The position numbers and the translations under genes were made by a program. This document shows, in pieces, positions 24,741 to 33,779 of a stretch of 64,000 nt of DNA (positions within the stretch are counted from its first letter, which is position 1; every line of letters begins with the position of its first letter). Under the pieces are notes generated by a model. That model did no database searches. It saw nothing but the letters and a program-made list of their open reading frames with translations, and had not been told where the DNA came from. Source of the DNA: JALEFZ01 sp039817415 (lineage in GTDB: Bacteria; Bacteroidota; Bacteroidia; J057); contig JBCBVV010000006.1 in assembly GCA_039817415.1 (NCBI GenBank), positions 62,001 through 126,000 on the forward strand, in the 5' to 3' direction.

Positions 24741-25703
24741 TTAATTGGTTATTTTTATACTGTAATGATGGCTTAATTCTCTCAGCATAGTTTCGGTCAT
24801 CTTTGGAAGGTCATAAGCAGCCTTCCATCCCCAATCCTTATTCGCGTACTTGTCATCGATAGAAGCAGGCCAGCTTTCGGCTATGGCTTGTCTATAATCT
24901 GGAGAATAGTTGATTTGGAAGGAAGGATGATGTTTTCTAATCGACTCAAATACTTCTTCAGGGCTAAAGCTCATCCCTGCCAAATTATAGGAAGAGCGAA
25001 TCCGTATGTTTTCCTTGGGAGCCTGCATGATATCAATAGTCGCTCTAATGGCATCATCCATGTACATCATAGGAAGTCGGGTATCTTTTTCCAGAAAACA
25101 CTCAAAAGGCGCAGATGTCAATGCCTTGTGGTATATATCAACTGCATAATCGGTTGTTCCTCCTCCGGGTAGCCCCTTGGGACCGATCAAACCCGGATAT
25201 CGGATCGAACGAACATCTACCCCATACTTCTCCCAATAGTAGGTACACCAACGCTCTCCAGCGAGTTTGCTGATACCATAAATGGTAGTGGGATCTGTAA
25301 TGGTATGCTGAGGTGTCATTTCCTGCGGTGAATTGGGCCCAAAAACCGCTATGCTACTTGGCCAGAAGATTTTTTCGACAACTCCTTCCCTCCCCAATTC
25401 AAGCACATTTAATAGCCCTTTCATATTCACCTCCCAAGCCAATTGAGGATTCTCCTCCCCTTTAGCAGATAGAATAGCTGCTAAGTGATACAATTCCGTA
25501 ATCCCTTGTTCTTCTATCAGTCTTTTTAAGGCATCCTTATCCAGCACATCCACCTGATAGAAGGGCCCCACCTCCGCAGCGGGCTTCCTTAAATCACAGC
25601 CAATGACTTGGTCATAACCGAATCTTTCTCGTAGGCTTTCTACGAGATTTTGCCCGATTTGGCCCCTTGAGCCAATCACAAGAATTTTTGGAGATACTTG
25701 CAT
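24741..25703 (-). CDS. SDR-type L-threonine 3-dehydrogenase / NAD-dependent epimerase family protein
   Basis: A 320-residue extended short-chain dehydrogenase. The nucleotide-binding motif is VIGSRGQIGQNL near residue 9, the active-site pair is in YGISKLAGER, and the Ser region is FWPSSIAVFGPNSP. The combination WPSSIAVFGP, PTTIYGISK and RSIRYPGLIG is the pattern of SDR-type threonine dehydrogenases of Bacteroidota and relatives, which oxidise threonine to 2-amino-3-ketobutyrate. UDP-sugar epimerases share the fold but differ at these sites. The partner Kbl ligase is not in the window. Confidence 0.85.
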   Translation of the reverse strand: MQVSPKILVIGSRGQIGQNLVESLRERFGYDQVIGCDLRKPAAEVGPFYQVDVLDKDALKRLIEEQGITELYHLAAILSAKGEENPQLAWEVNMKGLLNVLELGREGVVEKIFWPSSIAVFGPNSPQEMTPQHTITDPTTIYGISKLAGERWCTYYWEKYGVDVRSIRYPGLIGPKGLPGGGTTDYAVDIYHKALTSAPFECFLEKDTRLPMMYMDDAIRATIDIMQAPKENIRIRSSYNLAGMSFSPEEVFESIRKHHPSFQINYSPDYRQAIAESWPASIDDKYANKDWGWKAAYDLPKMTETMLRELSHHYSIKITN

Positions 25704-25884
25704 GTCTTATTAGCAGTATTGAGGTATATAGGAATCAATCCTTGAAAGCAAAAAAGGTTGTAGTTATAGCAAATTCAACGCGAAACGTACTGCATATTTT
25801 TTCCTCTTCCAACTCGTTAGGAAAATGAAAATCCTTGCTGGGTAGGTTTGAATTATTGGCAAAAAGAATGGGACTTTGATAACG

Positions 25885-25916
25885 AAAAAGGCAGACCCAA
25901 GAGGCCTGCCTTTCTT
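25885..25916 (-). terminator. Rho-independent terminator of glmS
   Basis: An 8-bp stem, AAAGGCAG (25887-25894) with CTGCCTTT (25906-25913), with an 11-nt loop. In the minus direction it is followed by a T run (25885-25889 complement). It sits 18 bases after the glmS stop codon. The rest of the 25704-25933 gap holds nothing else I recognise. Confidence 0.8.
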
Positions 25917-25933
25917 TATGATCTGGATAGGTC

Positions 25934-27769
25934 TTATTCTACTGTAACGGACTTTGCCAAGTTTCTTGGCTGATCCACATTACACCCTCTCATCAACGCG
26001 ATGTGATAAGATAGCAACTGTAATGGAATTACGGTGAGAATCGGCAAGAGAGAAGGATGTGTTTCCGGAATCTCAATCACAAACTCAGACAAATCTCTGA
26101 TTAGCTGATCTCCTTCAGTAACTACGGAGATAACTCGTCCCTTTCTAGAAACAACCTGATCTACGTTACTCACGATTTTTTCATAGGATTCATCCTTTGT
26201 TCCGATGAACACAACTGGCATGTTCTCGTCTATCAAGGCAATAGGACCGTGCTTCATCTCAGCAGCAGGATACCCTTCTGCATGGATATAGGAAATTTCT
26301 TTCAGTTTTAAGGCACCTTCAAGTGCTACAGGGAAGTTATATCCACGGCCGAGATACAGGAAGTTAGAAGCATTCATAAACTCCTTAGAGATTTCAATGA
26401 TCTTCTCATTTTGCTCCAGGATTTTCCTCACTTTTTGTGGAATCTGTAGCAATTCTGTAACCAAGGGCCTAGTTCTTCTTGTTGGTACTCCTCTGATTTG
26501 AGCCAGAAAAGCTGCAAAAAGAGAAAGAACTGTTACCTGCGAAGTAAAGGCCTTAGTTGAAGCAACTCCAATCTCTGGTCCACAGTGAATGTATACGCCA
26601 GCATGTGTTTCACGGGCAATGGTAGAGCCCACAGCATTCACTACGCCAAACACAAGAGCTCCTTTTTCCTTGGCAATCTGTACAGCGGCAAGTGTGTCAG
26701 CTGTCTCTCCACTTTGGCTGATGGCGATTACCAAATCATCTTCATTGATGATGGGATCGCGATAGCGGAATTCGGAAGCATATTCTACTTCAACTGGGAT
26801 ACGCGCAAATTCTTCGAATAGGTATTCCCCCACCAATCCAGCATGCCAGGAAGTTCCACATGCGACCATGATAACGCGCTTGACATCCTTCAAAGGTTCT
26901 TTCATGTCGATTAATCCACCTAAGTAGACCGAATGGTCAGCAGGATTGATTCTACCGCGCATACTCTCCATGATGGAATTAGGCTGCTCGAAGATTTCCT
27001 TCAGCATGAAGTAATCATATCCACCCTTTTCCAATTCTTCCAACTCCATCTCAACCCTTTGCACTGAGGGATGTAGGGTTTCGTTGTCGAATATATTTTT
27101 GATGGTGTGATCATTCTTGGTCAGAATGGCCATCTCATTGTCATTCAGATAAATGACATCTTTTGTATAAGCAATAATAGGTGTGGCATCGGAAGCGATG
27201 ATATGTTCTCCTTCTCCGATACCAATAACGATTGGGCTACTTTTTCTAGCTACAATCAGCTGTTCGGGATTATCCTGGCAGATCACAACAATACCATAAG
27301 CCCCAACTACCTCTCTCAAGGCAAGTCTTACGGCTTCTTCAGCAGATACTTTGTTGCTTTCATAGATATATTCAATAAGCTGAACCAATACCTCGGTATC
27401 TGTTCCAGAACGGAACTCATAGCCCATTGAAATGAGTTTATTTTTTAGAGAACTGTAATTCTCTATGATCCCATTGTGTACAATGGCAAATTTCCCGGAA
27501 TTAGACCAATGCGGGTGAGCATTGACATCGTTAGGTTCACCATGGGTCGCCCATCTTGTGTGACCTATTCCTGTTGTACAGAACAGTTCTTTATTTTCAA
27601 TAGAGTTTTCAAGGTCTGCCACTTTCCCTTGCTTCTTGTAAATCTGAAGCTCACCATTCATAAGGGCAATTCCAGCGGAATCATACCCTCTGTACTCTAA
27701 TCTTCTAAGACCATTAATAATGATGGGATAAGCGTTCCTGTCGCCAATGTAACCTACAATTCCACACAT
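25934..27769 (-). CDS. glmS: Glutamine--fructose-6-phosphate aminotransferase (isomerising)
   Basis: A 611-residue enzyme making glucosamine-6-phosphate for peptidoglycan and lipid A. The N-terminal glutaminase domain begins MCGIVGYIG with nucleophile Cys2 and has TGIGHTRWATHGEPNDVNAH. The two SIS domains of the isomerase half follow (VACGTSWHAGLVGEYLFEEF; CGPEIGVASTKAFTSQVTVL). It ends with the conserved tail NLAKSVTVE. It has its own terminator and a striking inverted repeat 142 bases upstream. It follows the DUF4270 and glycogen-synthase-like genes on the same strand. I see no glmS ribozyme core. Confidence 0.98.
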   Translation of the reverse strand: MCGIVGYIGDRNAYPIIINGLRRLEYRGYDSAGIALMNGELQIYKKQGKVADLENSIENKELFCTTGIGHTRWATHGEPNDVNAHPHWSNSGKFAIVHNGIIENYSSLKNKLISMGYEFRSGTDTEVLVQLIEYIYESNKVSAEEAVRLALREVVGAYGIVVICQDNPEQLIVARKSSPIVIGIGEGEHIIASDATPIIAYTKDVIYLNDNEMAILTKNDHTIKNIFDNETLHPSVQRVEMELEELEKGGYDYFMLKEIFEQPNSIMESMRGRINPADHSVYLGGLIDMKEPLKDVKRVIMVACGTSWHAGLVGEYLFEEFARIPVEVEYASEFRYRDPIINEDDLVIAISQSGETADTLAAVQIAKEKGALVFGVVNAVGSTIARETHAGVYIHCGPEIGVASTKAFTSQVTVLSLFAAFLAQIRGVPTRRTRPLVTELLQIPQKVRKILEQNEKIIEISKEFMNASNFLYLGRGYNFPVALEGALKLKEISYIHAEGYPAAEMKHGPIALIDENMPVVFIGTKDESYEKIVSNVDQVVSRKGRVISVVTEGDQLIRDLSEFVIEIPETHPSLLPILTVIPLQLLSYHIALMRGCNVDQPRNLAKSVTVE

Positions 27770-27911
27770 AAGGATAAATCTTGGTTAATAAGTAAGTGAC
27801 TATTCGATCGATATTTTAGGGGTATAAAGATCTGTGTTGGTTACCTTTTCTTAGGAAAGAAAGCAACCTGTGTAATATCATTGAGATTTCTAAAATAAAC
27901 TAGACCGTATG

Positions 27912-27955
27912 ATTATCTTTCCTAACAAGTTTATTTATTGTTAGGAAAGGATAAT
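27912..27955. repeat. Long inverted repeat between the DUF4270 gene and glmS
   Basis: The 17-base arm ATTATCTTTCCTAACAA (27912-27928) is mirrored at 27938-27955 with a single inserted G; the loop is 9 bases. A further half-copy of the core (TTAGGAAAG) lies near 27853-27861. There is no uridine run in either direction. It may be a termination/processing hairpin of the upstream unit, a protein-binding site controlling glmS, or a small repetitive element. Confidence 0.7.
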
Positions 27956-28028
27956 TATTCGATCAAGCTATCCTAAATGAATATTAGCTTGCGAGATCAG
28001 CAATAGTCAGAGCAGGAATATAGCTACC

Positions 28029-29351
28029 TTAATCGGGGAAATTTACATAGAATAGCTCAACCTTAGGTGCGAATTCGGGATGCTTTAAGCCTCCTAGCAC
28101 AGCTCGGTTAACGAAAATGTTAGAAAGTTGAGGGCGAATGATTAATCCATTATTCACTTCCTTTCCAAGGATAATATCATTGAAATAGTCTGTCAGGTTT
28201 AGTTCATAACCGCCAAGTGTAGAACTATAGGCTACAGTTGTAGGAAATACGGGTCTGAACAGTCCATTATCATCCAAGTCAATCCCTCCATTTTCATCTG
28301 CAAAATAAACTTCAAGGTCTTGAGGAGGAGCATATCTTTCCTCGCTCCCCAGGAAATCAGGAATTACACTTAGGATGAGGTTTCCTCTATTGACTGCAAC
28401 TTCTCCAAGGCTTGCAATTTCTGGAAAACGAATGAAGTTTTGGATTAGGGTTACTCCTTGGGAAAACTCATAAATATCTGCGGTACTATCCTGGAAAAAG
28501 TCTGTATTAACGAGCGTCTGGTCAAACTCCGTTCTTGAGTAGGAGAAGAATCTTCTGGTGTTATCTGAAATATTGAAGGAAGCTACATTTTCAAAGAATG
28601 CCTGGGTTCCATCATCAAACTGCTTATAGTGCACCTCAATCTCCGTAGCAGAGCTGGTAGAGAATAGCAAGAAAACAGAGCCAGGTTCTCTAGAGAAGAA
28701 GTTAACTGGGTCAGTGGAGATCGCCAGTCCTGAGAAAAACTTTCGGAACTCGGTTCCATTATTGAGCACCGAGGAATCGGCAAATAGCAGCCTTCTCCCC
28801 AATTCATCATCCAGTCTGATGCTCAAATCAGCCGTCCCTGTTGCAGGGTCCACGCTAAATTCGAAGCCGTTTGCCAAGTCTTTGTCGAGCGTGGGAATGG
28901 AGGAATTAATTCCTAAATCTGAATCATCTGCGATGGTATCTGCCAACTCATATACCCTCATTCTTTGGGTATTTTCAGGTCGACCATAGGCGGAGACAAT
29001 ACTCAGCTTCAAAATAATGGAATCGTATACAATCTCGTTGGGATCGATACCAATGAAGCTGGTTGAGGTGGGCTGATTGACTTCCGTGAAGAAGGTAGCT
29101 GTCATTCTTCCGAACTGAGGATCGACATAGTTTCCAAAGATATCTCTGGCGGATCGATAGGTTCGGAGGGTGTCTATTTTCCTAGAGGAGAATTCCATGG
29201 CTAGGGAATCCAGAAAGGCGGTTTGTAGCTGATCTCCAGGTGGCAGGACTTCTTGTCCTACGCTTTCTGCGCCTTCTTCACAGGCTGTTAAAAAAAGTAT
29301 GGCTGCCGCTATTGTTGCAGCGGACAGCCATGAAATCTTTAGAAATTTCAA
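28029..29351 (-). CDS. DUF4270-family lipoprotein
   Basis: The frame is open from 29507, but the first 52 residues are basic and overlap the previous gene. A TTG at 29351 starts LKFLKISWLSAATIAAAILF followed by lipobox LTAC, an ideal lipoprotein signal, giving 441 residues. The mature part has the DUF4270 pattern: DIFGNYVDPQFGRMTATFFT, YDSIILKLSIVSAYG, and a C-terminal beta-rich domain ending LGGLKHPEFAPKVELFYVNF. Function is unknown; the family is confined mainly to Bacteroidota and sits near cell-surface genes. The TTG lies 7 bases after the stop of the glycogen-synthase-like gene, so the two are coupled. Confidence 0.85.
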   Translation of the reverse strand: MKFLKISWLSAATIAAAILFLTACEEGAESVGQEVLPPGDQLQTAFLDSLAMEFSSRKIDTLRTYRSARDIFGNYVDPQFGRMTATFFTEVNQPTSTSFIGIDPNEIVYDSIILKLSIVSAYGRPENTQRMRVYELADTIADDSDLGINSSIPTLDKDLANGFEFSVDPATGTADLSIRLDDELGRRLLFADSSVLNNGTEFRKFFSGLAISTDPVNFFSREPGSVFLLFSTSSATEIEVHYKQFDDGTQAFFENVASFNISDNTRRFFSYSRTEFDQTLVNTDFFQDSTADIYEFSQGVTLIQNFIRFPEIASLGEVAVNRGNLILSVIPDFLGSEERYAPPQDLEVYFADENGGIDLDDNGLFRPVFPTTVAYSSTLGGYELNLTDYFNDIILGKEVNNGLIIRPQLSNIFVNRAVLGGLKHPEFAPKVELFYVNFPD

Positions 29352-29358
29352 TGTATGC

Positions 29359-30177
29359 TTAATTTGAAATGTCTGCGTAAAGCTTGTGATAGCCTTCCAC
29401 GTACTCGTCTTTGTCTTCGTAATCGAAGTAGATCTTCTCATTTTGCGTTTGCTCGATATAGGCTTCAAGTTGTTCATCAATCTCTGGATGTCCTTTAGTA
29501 ACAACATCAGAGAGTGCGATGCCCCCCTTTACAACACCGACGTAATTTGGTCCGTCATAGTTGTCTAGGCTTGAATCTTCGATTCCATCAACCCTTACCT
29601 TATCCAGGTAATTTTGGGCCAATTCGCTATCGAAACCATTGTTGTAGACCGTGAAGACCGTTTTTGTTTTCTTAAACATTGGATCTTCTTTGTAATTCGA
29701 GCGCAAATATAGTGGAATAAATGCTGTCATCCAGTCATGACAGTGGATAATGTCAGGTGGCCAACCCAATTTCTTGACCGTTTCGATCACTCCCTTACAG
29801 AAAAAGATTGCTCTTTCATCATTGTCAAGGTGGAAAGTGTCTGAATCTGGGTCAGTTAGAACCGACTTCCTCTTGAAGTAGTCCTCATTGTCCAGGAAAT
29901 AAACCTGTAGTTTGGCGTTTGGAATGGAAGCAACTTTGATAGTCAGCGGCTTTTCCTCTCCCGCAACCCGGATATTAATCCCCGAAAGTCTAACTACCTC
30001 GTGTAGTCTGTTGCGACGCTCATTGATTACACCAAATTTTGGCATAAAAATTCTGATCTCGTGGCCCTTCTCTTGCAATTTCTGCGGAAGGAGACGGATC
30101 AGATCGGCAGCGCTGCTCATCTTCAGGAAAGGATCAATCTCAGACGTTACATAGAGGATGCGCAATTTTTTGCTCAT
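29359..30177 (-). CDS. Glycogen/starch synthase-like protein, GT5 N-terminal domain only
   Basis: A 272-residue protein that resembles only the N-terminal Rossmann half of GT5 glycogen synthases: RILYVTSEIDPFLKMSSAAD near residue 5, KGHEIRIFMPKFG, DNDERAIFFCKGVIETVKKL and DIIHCHDWMTAFIPLYLR. The C-terminal ADP-glucose-binding domain is missing, and the stop is natural. The usual KxGG loop near the start is replaced by FLKMSSAADL. Single-domain versions of this type are common in Bacteroidota next to DUF4270 genes. Catalysis of glycogen synthesis by this half alone is doubtful. Confidence 0.85.
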   Translation of the reverse strand: MSKKLRILYVTSEIDPFLKMSSAADLIRLLPQKLQEKGHEIRIFMPKFGVINERRNRLHEVVRLSGINIRVAGEEKPLTIKVASIPNAKLQVYFLDNEDYFKRKSVLTDPDSDTFHLDNDERAIFFCKGVIETVKKLGWPPDIIHCHDWMTAFIPLYLRSNYKEDPMFKKTKTVFTVYNNGFDSELAQNYLDKVRVDGIEDSSLDNYDGPNYVGVVKGGIALSDVVTKGHPEIDEQLEAYIEQTQNEKIYFDYEDKDEYVEGYHKLYADISN

Positions 30178-30257
30178 ACTAAATCACAGTTATAGGAGTG
30201 AATCCTCTTTACCCGTAAAGGGGTAACATTTATAGGGCACAAAAATAAACAAAATTA

Positions 30258-30288
30258 TTTGCTTTAACAATTTCCCTCCCTATATTGG
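30258..30288 (+). promoter_or_regulatory. Promoter of panC
   Basis: TTTG (30258-30261), exactly 19 bases, then TATATTGG (30281-30288), one mismatch from the TAnnTTTG consensus. Transcription would start near 30295, about 80 bases before the panC ATG. The divergent glycogen-synthase-like gene starts at 30177. Confidence 0.7.
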
Positions 30289-30375
30289 CCGTTTAATAGG
30301 CTAAATTCTTTAACCAGCCTAGATTTTTGATTTTTTGAGCAAGGGCTCTTTCACTCCCTCCTCCACAAATCCCAT

Positions 30376-31233
30376 ATGATTCAGGTATTCAACGATATCG
30401 CCTCCTACCGTACTTGGCGGGAAGGACTGGCCCCACATGTATCTCTTGGTTTTGTCCCTACAATGGGTGCACTTCACCAAGGGCATGCCAGCCTCATGAA
30501 AGCCTCGGTGGAAGAAAATGACCTGACCGTGTTGAGTATCTTCGTCAATCCCACCCAATTTGCAGCTGACGAGGACCTTGGCACCTATCCTCGTACCCTA
30601 GAAGCTGACATTGAATTAGCAGCCTCCCTGGGCGTAGATGCGGTTTTTGTACCAATGGCAGCAGATATTTATCCAGCGGAACCCGTCCAGATAAATTTTA
30701 ACATACGCGACTTGGATAAGGTCATGGAGGGAGAGAGTAGACCCACCCATATGAATGGGGTCGTACAGGTAGTTTCCATCCTGTTTCACATTATTCAGCC
30801 AAAACGCGCGTACTTTGGCCTCAAAGATTATCAGCAGCAATTGATCATCAAAACGATGGTGAAAGAGCTTCATTTTCCACTTGAAATTGTGGCATGTCCT
30901 ATTGTCCGTGAAGAGGATGGGCTGGCCATGAGTAGCCGAAATCGGTATTTAAATCCTGCAGAAAGGCAACAGGCCCTTTACCTCCATACATCCCTTACCT
31001 ACCTGAAGGAGCACCTAAGCGAATTCCCTTCTGTTGAAGCGGCATGCGATTGGGTTGCTCAGCAAGCCTCAAACTACCCCTTAGCCAAACTAGACTACAT
31101 TCAAATTAGAAATGGACATACCCTTCAGACAATTGATAGCCTGAATCTTTCCAACAAGCCTGTGGCATTTATGGCAGCATACTTGGGAAGTACCAGACTG
31201 ATCGATAACCAAATTTTGCTAGAAGAAGCCTAA
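30376..31233 (+). CDS. panC: Pantoate--beta-alanine ligase (pantothenate synthetase)
   Basis: A 285-residue ATP-dependent ligase completing pantothenate for coenzyme A. The HIGH-type motif lies in VPTMGALHQGHASLMKAS near residue 28, followed by SIFVNPTQF. The central FGLKDYQQ and the KMSKS-like ATP loop GLAMSSRNRYL near residue 180 are present. No panB or panD is adjacent. Its last 4 bases overlap the 3' end of the convergent porZ gene. Confidence 0.98.
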   Translation: MIQVFNDIASYRTWREGLAPHVSLGFVPTMGALHQGHASLMKASVEENDLTVLSIFVNPTQFAADEDLGTYPRTLEADIELAASLGVDAVFVPMAADIYPAEPVQINFNIRDLDKVMEGESRPTHMNGVVQVVSILFHIIQPKRAYFGLKDYQQQLIIKTMVKELHFPLEIVACPIVREEDGLAMSSRNRYLNPAERQQALYLHTSLTYLKEHLSEFPSVEAACDWVAQQASNYPLAKLDYIQIRNGHTLQTIDSLNLSNKPVAFMAAYLGSTRLIDNQILLEEA

Positions 31234-33554
31234 TCCGAAATAACGGTAAACTTTCCTACACAAGCATTTTCACCATTCTCATTGGCAATTAACGCTAAGT
31301 ATACACCTGACTTAACTTTGTTTCCCCTTACATCTGTCCCATCCCACGAGGCGGTACCTCCCTGGGCTTCCAATTTTCTGACAAGTAAACCAGAAACACT
31401 CACAATATTAACCGTTGAGTTAATGGATGAACCTTGAATGATAATATTGCCGTCGTGTTGAGGAGTTACTGGGTTTGGATAGACCAATACCTCTTCGCAG
31501 GTACGAGAACCAGTGGTAGCATCTCCCCAATAGCTCAAAACACCTTTATCTGTCGCGATAAAGACCTCACCCGTACTGTTGTCGATGGTGATATCAAGAA
31601 TTTCGTTTGAGGGCAAAGGGCTATTCTCAGTCGTAAACTGCAGGATTTGGTCATCTCCATCTTCATTGATCAAAAAGACCCCTTCGTTAGTACCAAACCA
31701 TTTTCTATTTCCTCCATCTACTGCGATAGCAAATACAGAAGTAAGGGCCAACAGCCTTCTTCCATCTAAAATAGGCTGAGTTGCATCTACTACTGCACCT
31801 TGAGAAATGCTAAAGGGGTCGTAATACACCGTAACACCAGCAGAGGTTCCTACCCAAATCGTCCCGTCCAGATCTTTCGCAATAGAGAATACTTGGTTAG
31901 AGGGCAGTCCACCTTGGCCAGCTGAATTTCTCAGGATAACGACCTGCCCACCCTCGAAGTTAGTAGGGTCTTCATTCTGGGTATACACCATAAGCCCCTT
32001 GTCCTTGACGATCATCCATTTAGAACCCAAATCGTCCACGATCATATTTACGGCTCTGAAATCGTTTGGAAAAAGATTGGCAGGGGGAGTTGCCCATTCT
32101 CCCTCAGGTGTACGAACGGCTAAAGGCGGCTTGGCATCATCAAAGCTCACCCACAGGTTGCCATTGGCATCTGTGCCCAATCCGCTCGTTCTGGTGTTGA
32201 AATTGTTTTTGTTCACCCCGCAGACCCCATCTATGGTGGGCAGGCCGTCCTCACAGGTATAACCCGCCACAACAATACTGTCCTGTAACTCTAACACACC
32301 TTGCCCCCATGATCCTGCGTAGGCTTTTTGGGTATTTTCATCATAGAAAACCCTAGCAATCGCATATCCTACATCCGTCGGTAACTTATTGTTGAAGGTG
32401 TCCATAATGGTCCACTTCGCCTGATCATTGTTGTAGTAATATATACCCGCCGAACTTCCCGTCGGAATAAAGTTGTTCCCATATCCTCTCGGCGCAATGT
32501 AGAAATGCCCATCTCCAGCTGCCATTTGAGCGACCTCACTCGTCTTGGGCCCTTCTGGAATGACATTGGACACATCAAAGGCATTGAAAATATCCAAGCC
32601 GCCATTGAGGGTAACATTGTAATAGAGGCGACTAGAAGTCAGTACCACCCCAGATACATTCGAATTCAGGTAGTATTCATCTGAAAATCCAAGGTCGTTT
32701 CTTACAATTACTTGATTCGCAGAAGAGACGCCCACCTGATTCCAACCCACGTATAGATTGTCCCATGCCTTCTCCAATTTTGTATCAGGAATACTCCAAT
32801 TCACTCCATCTGTAGAGGCATAAAAACTAGAGGGAGTTAGCACATATAAGCCCAGGTTGTTTGAACCCACCTCATATGCCAGAGCTGGATCTGTCAAGAC
32901 TGCTCCACCCTCGTAGGCAGTCCAAGCAGAAGGATCTCTTGGATTAGGGAAATTTTCATCAATGCTGTATAAGCCGCCTGATTCGAGAGTAATCCAAATC
33001 CTTCCTCCAAAAACGGTAACCGAACTGACCGCTTGGTTACTGGGATTATCTGCGATTTGGGCTATATCCGTTACAGGCAAGCCCGTTTCTTGGTTAAAGA
33101 TGACCAATCCAAATCCTGTGGCTACATACAGAAAGCCGTTTGCCTCATAAAAGTCCTTGATCTCTTTTACAGGGAAGGTTCTGTTGCGCTGGATATCTGT
33201 CAAAAAGCTCAAATCCTCTGGATCCTGGAAGAAATTGATCGTTCCATCTTCAAAGCCCAAATAGATTCTATCTGTTTCGGGGGCATAATAGATGGCAGAA
33301 CCTGCGAGACTACTCAAGCCTTCAACGGTTGAGTAGGAATTGATCTCTCCACTATTTTTGTTGAAGGAGTAAATGCCTCCACCTGTCATCACAAAAATAT
33401 CATCTCCCTTTTCGGCTCCTCCACGCCCTTCTAAAAAGCTGACATAGGTCTTCCATGTTCCAATGGGTCTTGTTTGTCCTATGGCCTGCCCGTAAAAGAG
33501 AAAAAAGGAGCAGATAATCCAGACGATTGATCCAATAGCTTTATTCAGATGCAT
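31230..33554 (-). CDS. porZ: PorZ-like type IX secretion system propeller protein
   Basis: A 774-residue secreted protein. A signal peptide (about 1-26, ending GQAIGQ) is followed by the PorZ entry segment IGTWKTYVSFLEGRGGAEKG. Two successive seven-bladed two-component-regulator-type propellers follow (blade motifs such as NQVFSIAKDLDGTIWVGTSA and WFGTNEGVFLIN). A C-terminal sorting-like domain starts near residue 690 (VLVYPNPVTP ... SGLLVRKLEAQ). In Porphyromonas, PorZ is part of the attachment complex that anchors type IX substrates to A-LPS at the cell surface. No other por/spr genes are in the window. The convergent panC overlaps it by 4 bases. Confidence 0.85.
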   Translation of the reverse strand: MHLNKAIGSIVWIICSFFLFYGQAIGQTRPIGTWKTYVSFLEGRGGAEKGDDIFVMTGGGIYSFNKNSGEINSYSTVEGLSSLAGSAIYYAPETDRIYLGFEDGTINFFQDPEDLSFLTDIQRNRTFPVKEIKDFYEANGFLYVATGFGLVIFNQETGLPVTDIAQIADNPSNQAVSSVTVFGGRIWITLESGGLYSIDENFPNPRDPSAWTAYEGGAVLTDPALAYEVGSNNLGLYVLTPSSFYASTDGVNWSIPDTKLEKAWDNLYVGWNQVGVSSANQVIVRNDLGFSDEYYLNSNVSGVVLTSSRLYYNVTLNGGLDIFNAFDVSNVIPEGPKTSEVAQMAAGDGHFYIAPRGYGNNFIPTGSSAGIYYYNNDQAKWTIMDTFNNKLPTDVGYAIARVFYDENTQKAYAGSWGQGVLELQDSIVVAGYTCEDGLPTIDGVCGVNKNNFNTRTSGLGTDANGNLWVSFDDAKPPLAVRTPEGEWATPPANLFPNDFRAVNMIVDDLGSKWMIVKDKGLMVYTQNEDPTNFEGGQVVILRNSAGQGGLPSNQVFSIAKDLDGTIWVGTSAGVTVYYDPFSISQGAVVDATQPILDGRRLLALTSVFAIAVDGGNRKWFGTNEGVFLINEDGDDQILQFTTENSPLPSNEILDITIDNSTGEVFIATDKGVLSYWGDATTGSRTCEEVLVYPNPVTPQHDGNIIIQGSSINSTVNIVSVSGLLVRKLEAQGGTASWDGTDVRGNKVKSGVYLALIANENGENACVGKFTVISD

Positions 33555-33779
33555 AAATCAGTTTAGTTGATCAGAAGCTAAAGTTAAAACAGAAGCCCTA
33601 TGCAATGATAGGAAATAAATCATGCCCTAATGTCATGTTGCCCACAGTTGGCACAGGCCTTTGGTGATTTCACCCACCATATCATACTAAATGGATGTCA
33701 TTATGGAATTGTTGCAGATGCGTGGATTGAATTTTGCTCACTTCCATCATATCACCTACTACCTTTAGCATCCGATTAC

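Noticed and set aside
27770..28028. glmS ribozyme/riboswitch
   Set aside because: Only a simple inverted repeat is seen; no nested pseudoknot core close to the start codon.
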